Made by a program: the position numbers and the translations under genes. A model generated the notes under the pieces. It had not been told where the DNA came from and did not search any database. It saw only the letters and a program-made list of their open reading frames with translations. Below are positions 33,632-44,794 of a stretch of DNA of 64,000 bases, piece by piece (position 1 is the first letter of the stretch; each line of letters begins with the position of its first letter). The DNA comes from Ochrobactrum vermis (GTDB taxonomy: Bacteria > Pseudomonadota > Alphaproteobacteria > Rhizobiales > Rhizobiaceae): positions 1,131,001 through 1,195,000 of the forward strand of contig NZ_PCOC01000002.1 of assembly GCF_002975205.1 (NCBI RefSeq), read 5' to 3'.

Positions 33632-36274
33632 CTACTCCTCTATCGCCTCGGCCTTGGACTTGGCTTTCGACTTCGCTTTTGCTGGTGCCTTTTTGGCAGC
33701 CGGCTTCTTCGCGGCAGTTTTCTTTTCAGCGCTGGATGAAGCTTTGCGGGCAGGGGCTTTTTTACTCTTAGAAGAGCCAGCTTTCTCCGTAATCAACGCC
33801 AATGCTTCTTCCAGCGTGACACTTGCCGGATCTTTACCCTTTGGCAAAGTGGCATTGACCTTGCCCCAGTTGACATAAGGCCCATAACGACCGTCGCGAA
33901 CGGTGATCGAACCGCCTTCGGGATGGTCGCCGAGCGTTGCCAATGCCGCTGGGGTAGACCGACCACGACCGCCCTTGGACTGCTTGTCTGCAAGGACAGA
34001 AACGGCACGATTAAGGCCGACCGAGAAAACTTCCTCGGCGTTTTCCAGATTGGCGAAAGTGCCGTCGTGACTGACATAGGGACCATAGCGGCCAATACCG
34101 GCCGAAATCATTTTGCCAGTTTCTGGATGCTGCCCGATGTCGCGCGGCAGAGACAGAAGTGCAACAGCTTTTTCGTGGTCAAGCGTATCGACTGTCCAGC
34201 CTTTCGGAAGGCTGGCGCGCTTGGCTTCCTTGCCTTCGCCACGCTGGACATAGGGACCGAAACGGCCGGTCCGTGCGGTGATTTCCTCGCCAGTGAACGG
34301 ATCCTTGCCGAGTGACTTCGGTTCGTCGGCAGCCGCAGATTCGCCATTGGCATCGCCGCCGAGCTGGCGCGTATATTTGCATTCCGGATAGTTGGAACAG
34401 CCAACGAACGCACCGTACTTGCCAAGCTTCAGCGAGAGCATGCCTGTGCCACAAGTCGGGCACGAGCGAGGGTCGCTGCCGTCCTCGCGTGCCGGGAACA
34501 CCAGCGGCGCCAGCTCTTCGTTCAGGGCGTCGAGAACATTGGTGACACGCAGTTCCTTGATGTCATCGACAGAGCCGGAGAAGTCGCGCCAGAAATCGCG
34601 CAGCACATCTTTCCAGGAGAGTTTGCCGTCCGAAATGAGATCGAGTTTTTCCTCAAGGTCCGCTGTGAAATCATATTCCACATAACGCTCGAAAAAGCTT
34701 TCAAGGAAGGCTGTGACCAGACGGCCCTTGGGTTCGGGAATGAGCTTGCGCTTGTCGATCGTGATATATTCGCGGTCGCGTAGCGTGGCGAGCGTCGCGG
34801 CATATGTCGAAGGGCGGCCGATGCCAAGTTCTTCCATCTTCTTGATGAGCGAAGCTTCCGAATAGCGCGGTGGCGGTTCGGTTGAATGCTGGGTGGCATC
34901 GATCTTTTCGCGTGCCAGCGCTTCGCCGGAACGGATTTCCGGCAGCTTTGCGCTATCCTCGTCGTCGTCCTCTTCCTCGCGATGATCCATATAGGCTGCA
35001 AGGAAGCCGTCGAACTTCGTTACCGAGCCATTAGCGCGCAGCATTGCCGAGCGCGAGCCGTTGACGGCTTCGATGTCAGCCGTGGTGCGCTCGATATCGG
35101 CAGCCTGCATCTGGCTGGCGATGGCGCGCTTCCAGATCAGTTCATAAAGCCGGGCCTGATCTTCGTCGAGATAACGGCGCACTTCCTTCGGATGGCGCGA
35201 AAACTCGGTCGGACGAATGGCTTCGTGCGCTTCCTGAGCGTTCTTTGCTTTGCTGGAATAATAGCGCGGCTTTTCCGGCACATATTTCGCGCCGAATGTT
35301 TCGCCAATTGCCTGACGTGCGGCAGTGACTGCTTCCGGCGCCATTTGCACGCCGTCGGTACGCATATAGGTGATAAGACCGGCAGTTTCGCCGCCAATAT
35401 CCACGCCTTCATAAAGGCGCTGTGCCACCTGCATGGTGCGCGATGCCGAGAAACCAAGCTGGCCGGAGGCGGCCTGCTGCAAGGTCGAGGTAGTGAAAGG
35501 TGGTCCCGGATTGCGCTTTGTCGGCTTGGCTTCGACCGAAACGGCCTTGAAGCTGGCGCTTTCCAGCATGGCGCGAATGCCGGCGGCCTGTTCGCCATTC
35601 TTGATGTCGAGCTTGCCAAGCTTCTTTCCATCGACAGCAGTCAGACGGGCGGTAAAGCTGTCATTGCGCGGCGTCTTCAAAAGTGCTGCGATATTCCAGT
35701 ATTCTTCACGAATGAACCGCTCGATTTCCGACTCGCGGTCGGCAACAAGGCGCAGCGCTACCGATTGAACACGACCAGCCGAACGTGCGCCCGGTAGTTT
35801 GCGCCAGAGAACGGGCGAAAGCGTGAACCCGACGAGATAATCCAGCGCACGGCGGGCCAGATAGGCATCGACCAGAGGTTCATCGATGTCTCGCGGATTG
35901 GCGATGGCATCAAGAACAGCCTTTTTGGTGATGGCATTGAACGCCACCCGCTTGACCGTCTTGCCCTTGAGCGCCTTTTTCTGGTTGAGCACTTCAAGCA
36001 CATGCCAGGAAATGGCTTCACCTTCGCGATCCGGATCGGTCGCGAGAATGATGCCGTCGCTGTCTTTCAGCGCTTTGACAATATCAGCGAGGCGCTTGGA
36101 GGAATTGCTATCCACCTCCCACGACATCGCAAAATCTTCATCTGGACGAACCGAGCCATCCTTGGCTGGCAGGTCTCGCACGTGACCGAACGAGGCCAGA
36201 ACCTTATAGTTCGAGCCCAGATACTTATTGATGGTTTTAGCCTTGGCAGGCGATTCGACAACGACGACGTTCAT
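33632..36274 (-). CDS. topA: DNA topoisomerase I
   Basis: 880 residues. The N-terminal TOPRIM domain (VVVESPAKAKTINKYLG, TDPDREGEAISWH) and the catalytic tyrosine in GLITYMRTDG (about residue 302) are intact. A four-Cys zinc finger (CPTCGTGMLS...GCSNYPEC) lies at ~604, followed by further topo C-terminal repeats with GRYGPYV motifs. The last ~50 residues are Lys/Ala-rich (KKAPARKAS...), a DNA-binding tail typical of alphaproteobacterial enzymes. It relaxes negative supercoils. It is first in the topA-rnr cluster. Confidence 0.96.
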   Translation of the reverse strand: MNVVVVESPAKAKTINKYLGSNYKVLASFGHVRDLPAKDGSVRPDEDFAMSWEVDSNSSKRLADIVKALKDSDGIILATDPDREGEAISWHVLEVLNQKKALKGKTVKRVAFNAITKKAVLDAIANPRDIDEPLVDAYLARRALDYLVGFTLSPVLWRKLPGARSAGRVQSVALRLVADRESEIERFIREEYWNIAALLKTPRNDSFTARLTAVDGKKLGKLDIKNGEQAAGIRAMLESASFKAVSVEAKPTKRNPGPPFTTSTLQQAASGQLGFSASRTMQVAQRLYEGVDIGGETAGLITYMRTDGVQMAPEAVTAARQAIGETFGAKYVPEKPRYYSSKAKNAQEAHEAIRPTEFSRHPKEVRRYLDEDQARLYELIWKRAIASQMQAADIERTTADIEAVNGSRSAMLRANGSVTKFDGFLAAYMDHREEEDDDEDSAKLPEIRSGEALAREKIDATQHSTEPPPRYSEASLIKKMEELGIGRPSTYAATLATLRDREYITIDKRKLIPEPKGRLVTAFLESFFERYVEYDFTADLEEKLDLISDGKLSWKDVLRDFWRDFSGSVDDIKELRVTNVLDALNEELAPLVFPAREDGSDPRSCPTCGTGMLSLKLGKYGAFVGCSNYPECKYTRQLGGDANGESAAADEPKSLGKDPFTGEEITARTGRFGPYVQRGEGKEAKRASLPKGWTVDTLDHEKAVALLSLPRDIGQHPETGKMISAGIGRYGPYVSHDGTFANLENAEEVFSVGLNRAVSVLADKQSKGGRGRSTPAALATLGDHPEGGSITVRDGRYGPYVNWGKVNATLPKGKDPASVTLEEALALITEKAGSSKSKKAPARKASSSAEKKTAAKKPAAKKAPAKAKSKAKSKAEAIEE

Positions 36275-36398
36275 TTAAAGCAGCCCAGATTCGCGCCCCA
36301 TGGAGATAAAATACCTCCTCTCCGCGTGAAATTCGTTGCCTTCACATGAACAGCGGGCAGCGTTTGGTCAAGAGCAGGACGACAAAAATCACGAAATA

Positions 36399-36422
36399 CA
36401 ACTTAAGATTGCTGTTAAGTTG
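36399..36422. promoter_or_regulatory. inverted repeat upstream of the 68-residue gene
   Basis: CAACTTAA (36399-36406) and TTAAGTTG (36415-36422) are exact complements with an 8-base spacer, 60 bp before the ATG at 36483. The two TTAA blocks are eight bases apart, one more than a CtrA box, so a different regulator is more likely. Confidence 0.4.
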
Positions 36423-36482
36423 AGTGAAACCAATAGTAGCATATGATGCGAAGAAATCAGTTTATCTCTCGAGGAGATAGGT

Positions 36483-36689
36483 ATGGACGATACGGCGAGT
36501 TTTCCAGAGATGGAAGACGGTGAGGATATGGAAACCGCGACTCGCTTCGAGACGGTAACATATATCGAGCAGATGCTCGAACAGCTCAGTTTAATGGCGA
36601 AGAATACGAATCATATGTTCCTGGCCTATATGATCGAGATGGCTCTCGTTGAGGCTCGAGAGGTCCTTCATAGTGAAGCCGAGGCCTAA
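36483..36689 (+). CDS. conserved-looking small acidic protein
   Basis: 68 residues, acidic at both ends, with a central helix (TVTYIEQMLEQLSLMAKNTNHMFLAYMIEMALVEA). A TCGAGGAGATAGGT ribosome-binding site immediately precedes the ATG. It is the only plus-strand gene between dprA and topA. I recall similar short proteins at this spot in rhizobia but know no function for them. Confidence 0.7.
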   Translation: MDDTASFPEMEDGEDMETATRFETVTYIEQMLEQLSLMAKNTNHMFLAYMIEMALVEAREVLHSEAEA

Positions 36690-36695
36690 TTATCT

Positions 36696-37862
36696 TTATT
36701 CATGAGGAATCAAAGCCACCTGATTGCCCGCATAGCGGTGCAGCCTTCCGGCCAAATCTAGTTCCAATAGAACGAGCTGAACAGCTCCAGTATCCATACC
36801 TGTATGGCGAACGAGCGTGTCGATGTCGGTCGGCACGGGCCCGAGCGCATCGATGACGATATCCCGTTGCGCCTCTGTTGCAATCGGTTGGAACTCTTCT
36901 GGCTCTTCCTTGACCGGCGGCAAAAGATCGGGCTGCATTGGCATGGCCGCCTGATATATGCTTGAACCCGCCAGTGGCTGGAGTGCCTCGATAACGTCGT
37001 TCGCTTCTGTCACCAATGTTGCGCCTTGTTTCAGAAGCAGATTCGTACCGCGTGCTCGAGGATCAAGCGGAGAGCCGGGAACAGCAAACACGATGCGCCC
37101 CATGTCTCCGGCCATGCGTGCACTGATGAGCGAGCCGGAACGCTCGGCGGCTTCCACGACGATTAATCCCAGCGACAAGCCTGCAATAATACGGTTGCGG
37201 CGTGGAAAGTCACGGGAGCGGGGTTCTGCTCCCATCGGCATTTCACTTATGAGTGCTCCGCCTTGTTCGGGGATATCACGGTAAAGTGGAAGGTTTTCCG
37301 GTGGGTAGGGACGATCAAGCCCGCCTGCCAGTACTGCGACGGTTCCCGTCTTCATGCTTGCGCGATGCGCTGCGGCATCGATACCGCGAGCAAGCCCGGA
37401 AATCACTGTAAATCCGGCTTCACCGAGATCATGCGCCAGACGTTCGGTGAAGCGTGCGCCGATCACTGACGCGTTGCGCGAGCCAACGATGGCAACCGGT
37501 GGCTTGCCAAAAGCTGCGGCATTTCCTTTGATTGTAACCAGCGGCGGTGGGGCTTCACAGTTTTTAAGCTGTGGCGGATAATCCGGCTCGCCCATTCCGA
37601 CGAGGCGGGCACCAGCACGTTGGATGGCTTCAAGCTCGCGCTCCGCATCGTCCATGGACATGACGCGGATCGGACGGGCACTACCGCCTCTGATGTTGAG
37701 ATCGGGTAGCATTTCTATTGCGCTTGAGGCTGAGCCGCAAAACAGAATCAGATCGCGAAAAGTAACGGGTCCGATATTGTCGGTTCGGATGAGACGCAGC
37801 CAGTTGAGCCGTTGGCGATCAGAGAGGCGAATTCCAGTTTTCGAATTCGCGCTCTCCTTCAT
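36696..37862 (-). CDS. dprA: DNA-processing protein A
   Basis: 388 residues with the extended Rossmann fold of DprA/Smf: [27 protein letters not shown] and [14 protein letters not shown], and a C-terminal winged-helix-like domain ([25 protein letters not shown]). It loads RecA onto incoming single-stranded DNA in transformation. It overlaps the plsY stop by four bases (ATGA, 37859-37862) at the end of the pyrB-pyrC'-plsY-dprA operon. Confidence 0.95.
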   Translation of the reverse strand: MKESANSKTGIRLSDRQRLNWLRLIRTDNIGPVTFRDLILFCGSASSAIEMLPDLNIRGGSARPIRVMSMDDAERELEAIQRAGARLVGMGEPDYPPQLKNCEAPPPLVTIKGNAAAFGKPPVAIVGSRNASVIGARFTERLAHDLGEAGFTVISGLARGIDAAAHRASMKTGTVAVLAGGLDRPYPPENLPLYRDIPEQGGALISEMPMGAEPRSRDFPRRNRIIAGLSLGLIVVEAAERSGSLISARMAGDMGRIVFAVPGSPLDPRARGTNLLLKQGATLVTEANDVIEALQPLAGSSIYQAAMPMQPDLLPPVKEEPEEFQPIATEAQRDIVIDALGPVPTDIDTLVRHTGMDTGAVQLVLLELDLAGRLHRYAGNQVALIPHE

Positions 37863-38464
37863 CCCTTGGCTCCGATCTTGCTTTCGGTGCCGTTCAGGAG
37901 GCGCGTGATATTGGCCTTATGTTTGACGATCACTATGATGGTCATGATCGCAAAGAGCACAGCTATCGCAGGATACCCCCGAAAATAGAGCCCAATGGGG
38001 ACAACGATGCTGGCGATAAGTGCTGCAAGGGAGGAATAACGGGTCAGGAGGGCTGTTACGATCCATACTGCGGCGAAGACTAGCGCCCCGGGCCATGCAA
38101 GCCCGATAAGGACGCCCAAATAGGTAGCGACGCCTTTGCCGCCCTTAAATCCGATCCATACCGGAAAGAGATGGCCGATAAAGGCACCGAAGCCCGCGCC
38201 GATGGCAGCATCCGGACCGTAACGCGAAGCGACTAGAACGGCGACAGTGCCTTTGAGCATGTCAAAAATCAACGTCGCTGCGGCGAGCTTCTTGTTGCCA
38301 GTGCGTAGCACATTTGTCGCGCCGATATTGCCCGAACCGATGGAACGGACATCGCCCAGCCCGGCGAACCGGGTCAGAATCAAGCCAAATGGAATAGATC
38401 CAAGAAAATAGCCGAAGACGAGCGCTCCTATGAGCGTCATGCTAAGGAATCCCGGTTCGGCCAT
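37859..38464 (-). CDS. plsY: glycerol-3-phosphate acyltransferase PlsY
   Basis: 201 residues, about five membrane segments. The conserved loops [37 protein letters not shown] and a C-terminal [18 protein letters not shown] identify PlsY. It transfers acyl groups from acyl-phosphate to glycerol-3-phosphate, the first step of phospholipid synthesis. It lies 72 bp after pyrC' and is coupled to dprA. Confidence 0.95.
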   Translation of the reverse strand: MAEPGFLSMTLIGALVFGYFLGSIPFGLILTRFAGLGDVRSIGSGNIGATNVLRTGNKKLAAATLIFDMLKGTVAVLVASRYGPDAAIGAGFGAFIGHLFPVWIGFKGGKGVATYLGVLIGLAWPGALVFAAVWIVTALLTRYSSLAALIASIVVPIGLYFRGYPAIAVLFAIMTIIVIVKHKANITRLLNGTESKIGAKG

Positions 38465-38536
38465 GAACGTCCCCTTGTTTATTGATTCCGCCTACCCGGA
38501 ATTTTCTAATGATTGTTCCGGGTTATGCGGTGTTTT

Positions 38537-39823
38537 TCAAGCCGAGTAAACGGTTTTGCCGGCCACTAAGGTGTGGACGACGCGACCTTGAAAACGTGCA
38601 TTTTCGAAGCAGCTGTTCTTCGAGAGTGAATGCAGGGCTTCTTCGCGCACCACCCATGGCTCGTCCAGATCGACGATAGCGAGGTCGGCCTTGGCTCCTG
38701 GCTTGAGCGTACCGGCATCAAGACCGAAAATACGCGCCGGGGCTGTCGACAGAACCTCAGCCAGACGTAACAGCGGGATGCTCTCATTGTGATAGAGGCG
38801 AAGGGCCGCGCCGAGAAGGGTTTCCAGGCCGATGGCTCCGGCTTCGGCATCTGCAAAAGGCAGGCGCTTGGTGTCAACGTCCTGCGGATCATGGGCGGAG
38901 ACGACAATATCGATCGTGCCGTTCTTGATCGCCTCGACCATGGCAAGCCGGTCCTGTTCGCTGCGCAGCGGCGGCGACAAGCGGAAGAAGGTGCGGAATT
39001 CGCCAATGTCGTTTTCATTGAGCGACAAATGATTGATCGACACGCCTGCCGTCACCTTGGCACCCATATCCTTGGCACGGCGCATGGCATCCGCCGACAT
39101 GGCGCAGGAAAGCTGTGCTGCGTGATAGTTACTGTTGGTCAGCGCGGCGAGGCGCAGATCACGTTCCAGCGGAATCACTTCTGCTTCACGCGGGCTGCCT
39201 GAAAGACCAAGCCAGCTTGCGAACAGGCCTTCGTTCATCACGCCGTTCGCGCCAAGGTAAGGATCGCGTGTTTCACAGGCGATGACCGCGTTGAAATCGC
39301 GGGCATAGGTCAGCGCACGCCGCATGAGCTGGGTATTGGCGATTGTCTGGCGACCTTCGGTGAAGGCAACGGCACCGGCATCCCGTAGCAGGCCGATTTC
39401 TGTCATCTCTTCGCCGTGCAGACCTTTTGTGATGGCTGCTGCCGGGTGCACATTGACGATGGCTGTATCACGCGCCGTTCGCTTGACGAATTCCACGAGC
39501 GCCACATCGTCGATGACCGGATCAGTATCCGGCATCATGATGATGGAGGTTACGCCGCCGGCTGCGGCAGCGCGGCTGGCTGACGCGATGGTTTCGCGGT
39601 GCTCTGCGCCAGGCTCGCCGATAAATACCCTCGAGTCGACCAGACCCGGCAGGATAGCCATACCGTTCAGATCGATGATTTCCGCACCTTCCGGTGCGCC
39701 CTGATTGCGGGCGTCCACCCCGGCGGCAACAATCTTTCCATCTTGGATCAAAACACTGCCGGTTTCATCCAGACCGCGCGACGGATCGACGATGCGCGCG
39801 TTTTCGAACAGGATCGCGCTCAT
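38537..39823 (-). CDS. pyrC': dihydroorotase-like protein lacking metal ligands (PyrC')
   Basis: 428 residues of the class I dihydroorotase fold. The metal-binding HxH normally found in LPGxxDxHVH is replaced: this protein reads [15 protein letters not shown]. The later TDHAPH motif reads SAHDPQ. Both changes remove essential ligands, so it should be catalytically dead. This matches the PyrC' (PyrX) proteins encoded next to pyrB in pseudomonads and others, which are needed structurally for aspartate transcarbamoylase activity. It overlaps the pyrB stop by ATGA. An active PyrC should be elsewhere in the genome. Confidence 0.88.
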   Translation of the reverse strand: MSAILFENARIVDPSRGLDETGSVLIQDGKIVAAGVDARNQGAPEGAEIIDLNGMAILPGLVDSRVFIGEPGAEHRETIASASRAAAAGGVTSIIMMPDTDPVIDDVALVEFVKRTARDTAIVNVHPAAAITKGLHGEEMTEIGLLRDAGAVAFTEGRQTIANTQLMRRALTYARDFNAVIACETRDPYLGANGVMNEGLFASWLGLSGSPREAEVIPLERDLRLAALTNSNYHAAQLSCAMSADAMRRAKDMGAKVTAGVSINHLSLNENDIGEFRTFFRLSPPLRSEQDRLAMVEAIKNGTIDIVVSAHDPQDVDTKRLPFADAEAGAIGLETLLGAALRLYHNESIPLLRLAEVLSTAPARIFGLDAGTLKPGAKADLAIVDLDEPWVVREEALHSLSKNSCFENARFQGRVVHTLVAGKTVYSA

Positions 39824-40788
39824 GCTGCTTCTCCGTTGCTTGGATTACGGCGCGGATCGAGCAAGGCTTCCATCACGGCCATACGCACGGCAACGCCCAT
39901 TTCCACCTGTTGCTGGATCGCACTTTGCGGTCCATCGGCAACGTCGGATGCGATCTCAACGCCGCGGTTCATCGGGCCCGGATGCATGACGAGCGCGTCA
40001 GGCTTGGCATGTTTCAGTTTTTCCTTGTCGAGACCGTAGAAGCGGAAATATTCGCGTACCGAAGGCACGAAGGAACCGGCCATACGCTCGCGCTGAAGGC
40101 GCAGCATCATAACTACATCGGCATCTTTCAGTCCTTCTTCCATCGAATTGAAGACCTCGACGCTCATATCGGACATACCGGAAGGTAAGAGCGTGGATGG
40201 CGCGACGACACGTACGCGGGCGCCAAGCGCGTTGAGAAGAAGAATGTTGGAGCGTGCGACGCGCGAATGCAGCACATCACCGCAGATAGCGACGATCAGA
40301 TTTTCGATCTGTCCTTTGGTACGGCGGATGGTGAGCGCGTCGAGAAGTGCCTGCGTAGGGTGTTCGTGCGCGCCATCACCCGCATTGACCACAGAACAGC
40401 CGACTTTCTGTGCGAGCAGGGCAGCAGCCCCTGCCGAGGCGTGACGGATAACCAGTATATCCGGCTGCATGGCGTTCAGCGTCATCGCGGTATCGATGAG
40501 CGTTTCGCCTTTCTTGACCGATGAATTGCCGACCGACATATTCATAACGTCAGCGCCGAGCCGTTTTCCGGCCAGTTCGAACGACGATTGCGTTCGTGTC
40601 GATGCTTCGAAGAAGAGGTTGATTTGCGTGCGACCGCGCAGGACGGACTTTTTCTTCTCGGGCTGTCTGGAAACAGCGACTTCCTGATCTGCAAGATCAA
40701 GAAGGCAGAGAATGTCCAGGGGCGAAAGCCCCTTGATGCCTAGCAGGTGGCGGTGAGGGAAAAGCGGAGGGACCGTTTGATTTGTCAT
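39820..40788 (-). CDS. pyrB: aspartate carbamoyltransferase catalytic subunit
   Basis: 322 residues. Motifs are [21 protein letters not shown] (carbamoyl-phosphate binding), [14 protein letters not shown] and [10 protein letters not shown] near the C-terminus. It makes N-carbamoyl-aspartate in pyrimidine synthesis. It is the first gene of the operon and is coupled to pyrC', consistent with an obligate complex of the two proteins. No regulatory subunit is nearby, as expected for this ATCase class. Confidence 0.96.
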   Translation of the reverse strand: MTNQTVPPLFPHRHLLGIKGLSPLDILCLLDLADQEVAVSRQPEKKKSVLRGRTQINLFFEASTRTQSSFELAGKRLGADVMNMSVGNSSVKKGETLIDTAMTLNAMQPDILVIRHASAGAAALLAQKVGCSVVNAGDGAHEHPTQALLDALTIRRTKGQIENLIVAICGDVLHSRVARSNILLLNALGARVRVVAPSTLLPSGMSDMSVEVFNSMEEGLKDADVVMMLRLQRERMAGSFVPSVREYFRFYGLDKEKLKHAKPDALVMHPGPMNRGVEIASDVADGPQSAIQQQVEMGVAVRMAVMEALLDPRRNPSNGEAA

Positions 40789-40971
40789 GGCAAGTCACCC
40801 GTATAGGGCCTGCAGTCGGGCCCGGCAACCGTCCTTATAGTGACTTCGGCCAATTCGCCAAGAAAAACCTGTGCTGTCTTGACGACAAATCGCGTTCGGG
40901 ATGGCAAAATTTTAGCAAATGCAATGCAAGAAACATAAGCTGAACTGAATCGCACAATACGGAACGAGCTT

Positions 40972-42600
40972 TTGAAAACGCACGACGTTACCAACCAGAC
41001 GCCGCCCATGACGGGTAACAATGCCTATCTGGGTGATCCGCTTCTAATGCAGATTGCGGCACGATTCCCAAAGGAGCTGCATGCAGATCTGGAGCAAACG
41101 GGCCGTTTCGTGTCGTCGGCTGAAGCACAGGATCTCGCTCGTCTGGCCAATACCGAACTGCCGAAATTGCGCACACACGATCGTCAGGGCAACCGTATCG
41201 ACCTTGTCGAATATCATCCGGCCTATCATGCGCTGATGCGCCGTTCCATCGCGGCGGGCCTGCATTGCTCCATATGGGAAGGCAATCCACTCGAAAGCGG
41301 TCGTCGTCACCAGGCACGCGCATCGCGTTTTTTCCTGACGGCTCAGCTTGAGGCGGGGCATCTTTGTCCGCTTACCATGACCAATGCGTCGCTTGCAGCG
41401 CTCATGGCATCGCCGGAGACATATAAGGAATGGTCGCCGATCATTCTGTCGCGCAAGTACGATTTTTCGCAGAAACCCGCATTCGCCAAGCAGGGCATTA
41501 CCCTCGGGATGGGTATGACCGAAAAGCAGGGCGGAACCGATGTGCGCACCAATACAACGCGCGCGACCCGCAATGACGATGGCACCTATACCATTACTGG
41601 CCACAAGTGGTTCATGTCCGCGCCAATGTCGGATGCTTTTCTGACGCTGGCGCAGGCAGAAGACGGCCTTTCCTGTTTTCTGCTCCCGCGTCTCACTGCG
41701 GAGGGAAGCGGTAATGGTTTTTTTTTCCAGCGTCTGAAAGACAAGCTCGGCAACAAATCCAACGCCTCTTCGGAAGTTGAGTTTGACGGTGCGGTCGGTC
41801 ATCTGATTGGCAATCCGGGTGAAGGCGTCAAAACCATCATGGATATGGTCACGCTGACACGGCTCGATTGTGCTGTCGCGTCCGCGGGATTGATGCGTTC
41901 AGGCCTCGCCGAGGCCGTGCATCATAGCCGTCATCGTCAGATATTCGGCAAGGCTCTCGTTGAACAACCCTTGATGCAACGAGTCCTTGCCGACATGGCG
42001 CTCGATGTTGCCGGTGCGACTGCGCTTTCCATGCGGTTGGCACGTGCTTTCGATATGGCTGCCAGTGATCGTGCCGAAGCGGCTTTTGCGCGATGCATGA
42101 CCCCGGTTGTTAAATACTGGGTGTGCAAGATCGCGCCAGCGCTTCTCTATGAAGCGATGGAGTGCCTTGGCGGCAACGGTTACATCGAGGAAGGCAATCT
42201 CGCGCGTGCCTATCGCGAAGCGCCGGTCAATGCGATCTGGGAGGGTTCCGGCAATGTCATGGCATTGGATGTGGCGCGTGTGTTGTCGCGTGCGCCTGGC
42301 CTTTTCGACGAAGTGCTGGAATGGATCGGAGGACAGCTTGGCCCACGCGGACAGGGGACGCTCGATGTGTTGCGTGCTGCATTGCAACTGACCGAAACTG
42401 ATCCGGGTGTCGCACGCCTTCTGACTGAGCAACTGGCCTATGCGGCAGCGGCAGCGGAATTGCGCCAGTTAGGGGCCGACGACGTGGCCGATGCGTTCAT
42501 CGAGACCCGTCTCGGCGGTCAATGGCGTTCGACCTATGGCATGCTGGATGCGCGCCACAACGCCGAGCGGATTCTCGACCAACTCTATCCTGCGTCGTAA
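40972..42600 (+). CDS. AidB-like acyl-CoA dehydrogenase
   Basis: 542 residues from TTG 40972. I keep this start because [20 protein letters not shown] aligns with the N-terminus of E. coli AidB as I remember it; ATG 41008 would cut this. Further AidB features are [31 protein letters not shown] and [20 protein letters not shown]. AidB is an FAD flavoprotein of the acyl-CoA dehydrogenase fold that binds DNA and is induced by alkylating agents. No ada-type gene is adjacent. The stop overlaps the 3' end of ruvX by 16 bases. Confidence 0.88.
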   Translation: MKTHDVTNQTPPMTGNNAYLGDPLLMQIAARFPKELHADLEQTGRFVSSAEAQDLARLANTELPKLRTHDRQGNRIDLVEYHPAYHALMRRSIAAGLHCSIWEGNPLESGRRHQARASRFFLTAQLEAGHLCPLTMTNASLAALMASPETYKEWSPIILSRKYDFSQKPAFAKQGITLGMGMTEKQGGTDVRTNTTRATRNDDGTYTITGHKWFMSAPMSDAFLTLAQAEDGLSCFLLPRLTAEGSGNGFFFQRLKDKLGNKSNASSEVEFDGAVGHLIGNPGEGVKTIMDMVTLTRLDCAVASAGLMRSGLAEAVHHSRHRQIFGKALVEQPLMQRVLADMALDVAGATALSMRLARAFDMAASDRAEAAFARCMTPVVKYWVCKIAPALLYEAMECLGGNGYIEEGNLARAYREAPVNAIWEGSGNVMALDVARVLSRAPGLFDEVLEWIGGQLGPRGQGTLDVLRAALQLTETDPGVARLLTEQLAYAAAAAELRQLGADDVADAFIETRLGGQWRSTYGMLDARHNAERILDQLYPAS

Positions 42601-43082
42601 TCGTCAGATGCCGACCGCCTGATGCTATGCAGGCGGTCGAGTGCACCTTGAAGAATAAAGGCTGCTGCGGCTGAATCAATGCGCTCGGCCCGCTTGCCGC
42701 GTGAAACATCCATGCCGATCAGTGCGCGTTCGGCGGCGACGGTCGAGAGACGCTCATCCCAGAAAACGAATGGCAAATCGGTCAATGGCTGCATGGTTCG
42801 CACAAATGCCCGCGTGGCCTGAACGCGGGGACCGGATGTTCCGTCCATATTCACAGGCAAACCGATAACGATAATGCCGGCCTTCTCGGCGTCGAGCGCT
42901 TTCAAAAGCACCTGCGCATCGATAGAAAATTTCACCCGTTTGATGACGGGACGGGGGTTCGCGAAGGAAAACCCAAGGTCCGACACAGCAAATCCGATGG
43001 TCTTGGTGCCCAGATCCAGTCCGGCAATCGTCTGTCCAGGCTGGAGTAGCGCAGGAACTTCCTCGATTTCAACGACAGCCAT
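42585..43082 (-). CDS. ruvX: RuvX/YqgF Holliday-junction resolvase-like nuclease
   Basis: 165 residues of the YqgF fold: [15 protein letters not shown] (first catalytic Asp), [34 protein letters not shown] and the C-terminal [16 protein letters not shown]. It is implicated in processing the 5' end of pre-16S rRNA. It is convergent with the AidB-like gene and divergent from the UPF0173 gene. Confidence 0.93.
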   Translation of the reverse strand: MAVVEIEEVPALLQPGQTIAGLDLGTKTIGFAVSDLGFSFANPRPVIKRVKFSIDAQVLLKALDAEKAGIIVIGLPVNMDGTSGPRVQATRAFVRTMQPLTDLPFVFWDERLSTVAAERALIGMDVSRGKRAERIDSAAAAFILQGALDRLHSIRRSASDDYDAG

Positions 43083-43192
43083 CGGTCCTCATCGGATTTT
43101 GAAGTGGTTTCATATTGCCTTCAACTTTATCGGCGTCATATCTGTTCGCAAGCCGGAAATCGAGCCGGAAACAGAGATTGAGGAGAGACTTT

Positions 43193-43900
43193 ATGAAACT
43201 TACCTGGCTTGGCCATGCAGCTTTTCGCATCGAAACCGCAAAGGCTGTCATTCTCATCGATCCGTTTCTGAACGGTAATCCCGGTGCAAAGGGTATAGAT
43301 TTCAAAGAAGCAACCAAGGGCGTAACCCATATAGCGCTTACCCACGGCCATGGCGACCATGTCGGCGATACAGTAGCAATCGCCGAGGAACATGGCGCGA
43401 CAGTCATCGCGAATGCCGATCTTGCGAGCTGGCTTGGCAGTCAGGGCGTGGAAAAAATCGATCCCGGCAATACGGGCGGAACGGTGGCGCATAACGGATT
43501 TACCGTCACCTTCGTCAATGCACTCCACTCCTCGGCAATGCTGACCGAAAATGGTGTCTCGCAGTCGCTGGGCAATCCGAATGGTCTGGTGTTCCATTTC
43601 GAGGATGCGCCGACGCTTTATCACATGGGTGACACGGATATCTTTTCGGATATGGGGCTTATCAACGAGCTTCACCAACCTGAGATCGGTATCGTTCCCA
43701 TTGGTGATCGCTTCACGATGGGTGGTGCGGTTGCAGCTCTTGCCTGCCAGCGCTATTTCAACTTCACCACCGTGCTGCCCTGCCATTACGCTTCGTTCCC
43801 GATCATCGATAAGACGGCTGACAAGTTTGTAGCCGGAATGGCCGATCATCGGGAAACCAAAGTGCTGACCGATCCTGCAGGAACGGTTCATAGCTTCTAA
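43193..43900 (+). CDS. UPF0173 metallo-beta-lactamase-fold hydrolase
   Basis: 235 residues from ATG 43193, which follows a GAGGAGAGAC ribosome-binding site. The zinc motif [10 protein letters not shown] lies near residue 58, with [14 protein letters not shown] and a C-terminal [12 protein letters not shown]0173 proteins are predicted metal-dependent hydrolases (UlaG-like) without a known natural substrate. It stands alone before gatC. Confidence 0.9.
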   Translation: MKLTWLGHAAFRIETAKAVILIDPFLNGNPGAKGIDFKEATKGVTHIALTHGHGDHVGDTVAIAEEHGATVIANADLASWLGSQGVEKIDPGNTGGTVAHNGFTVTFVNALHSSAMLTENGVSQSLGNPNGLVFHFEDAPTLYHMGDTDIFSDMGLINELHQPEIGIVPIGDRFTMGGAVAALACQRYFNFTTVLPCHYASFPIIDKTADKFVAGMADHRETKVLTDPAGTVHSF

Positions 43901-44014
43901 TGGCCTCTTGAAGCGCAAGAAATGTTGCGCTTCAACAATCGCGCCGTTATAGCCGGTAAGAAAACCTTACAGGGTGGCGGTTCGCCGCCCGATCTAGCAT
44001 TTGCGGAGAACAGG

Positions 44015-44302
44015 ATGTCCGTCGATATTTCCACCGTCAAGCGCGTCGCGCATCTGGCGCGTATCGCCGTCAGTGATGACGATGCCGAACGTATGACCGG
44101 CGAACTCAATGCTATTCTGGGCTTTGTCGAGCAACTGAATGAAGTTAATGTCGACGGTATTGAACCGATGACTTCAGTAACGCCGATGGAAATGCGCACT
44201 CGCGAGGACAAGGTAACGGATGGCGGCATTGCTGCTGCAGTGGTCGCCAATGCGCCGGTCACGGAAGATAATTTCTTCGTCGTGCCCAAAGTCGTGGAGT
44301 AG
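44015..44302 (+). CDS. gatC: GatC, amidotransferase subunit C
   Basis: 95 residues from ATG 44015: [20 protein letters not shown], the [16 protein letters not shown] helix and the C-terminal [13 protein letters not shown] are standard GatC. It wraps around GatA and GatB in the complex that converts Glu-tRNA-Gln and Asp-tRNA-Asn to the amides. It is followed after three bases by a GNAT gene and then gatA. Confidence 0.95.
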   Translation: MSVDISTVKRVAHLARIAVSDDDAERMTGELNAILGFVEQLNEVNVDGIEPMTSVTPMEMRTREDKVTDGGIAAAVVANAPVTEDNFFVVPKVVE

Positions 44303-44305
44303 ATC

Positions 44306-44782
44306 ATGGCCATTCGGGTTTCTGTCGAGACCCCACTGCAGGATGACGTGCGCATGCTGGTCGAGGGCCTGAATGCGCATCTCCTGCCGCTGTCACCGTT
44401 GGAATTCCAGTTCAAGATGACGGTTGAGCAGATGGCGGCCCCTGATACCACGGTCTTCGTGGCCCGTGACGAAGATGGCAAGGCTGTTGGCTGTGGTGCC
44501 TTGAAGATGCATGCCGAAGGTATCGGCGAGGTGAAGCGCATGTTCACTCGACCCGAAGTACGCGGAAAGCGTGTTGGTTCGGTTCTGGTCGATGCGATTG
44601 TCGATCTGGCAAAAGCCAAAGGCATGTCCCGCCTTGTACTCGAAACAGGTATGGGTTCCGGTTTTGACAGTGCCTGGCGGCTTTATGAGAATTCAGGTTT
44701 TACGCGCTGCGGTGTGGTTCTGGATTATCCGGATTCCGAGTACAGCGCTTTTTTTGAAAAGCGTCTCGCTGAGGCGCACTGA
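44306..44782 (+). CDS. GNAT acetyltransferase between gatC and gatA
   Basis: 158 residues. The acetyl-CoA loop is seen in KRMFTRPEVRGKRVGSVLVDA, followed by LVLETGMGSGFDSAWRLYENSGF and a C-terminal YPDSEYSAFFEKRL, which resembles YsnE/PaiA-type N-acetyltransferases. It begins three bases after gatC and ends 12 bases before gatA, so it is part of the operon. The substrate is unknown. Confidence 0.88.
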   Translation: MAIRVSVETPLQDDVRMLVEGLNAHLLPLSPLEFQFKMTVEQMAAPDTTVFVARDEDGKAVGCGALKMHAEGIGEVKRMFTRPEVRGKRVGSVLVDAIVDLAKAKGMSRLVLETGMGSGFDSAWRLYENSGFTRCGVVLDYPDSEYSAFFEKRLAEAH

Positions 44783-44794
44783 CAGGATTTGACG

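Noticed and set aside
34886..35797. 303-residue frame antisense to topA
   Set aside because: It lies wholly within topoisomerase I coding sequence; its composition is that of a reversed coding strand.
43136..43918. 260-residue minus-strand frame over the UPF0173 gene
   Set aside because: It is antisense to a clearly recognisable metallo-beta-lactamase-fold gene and has no plausible domain.
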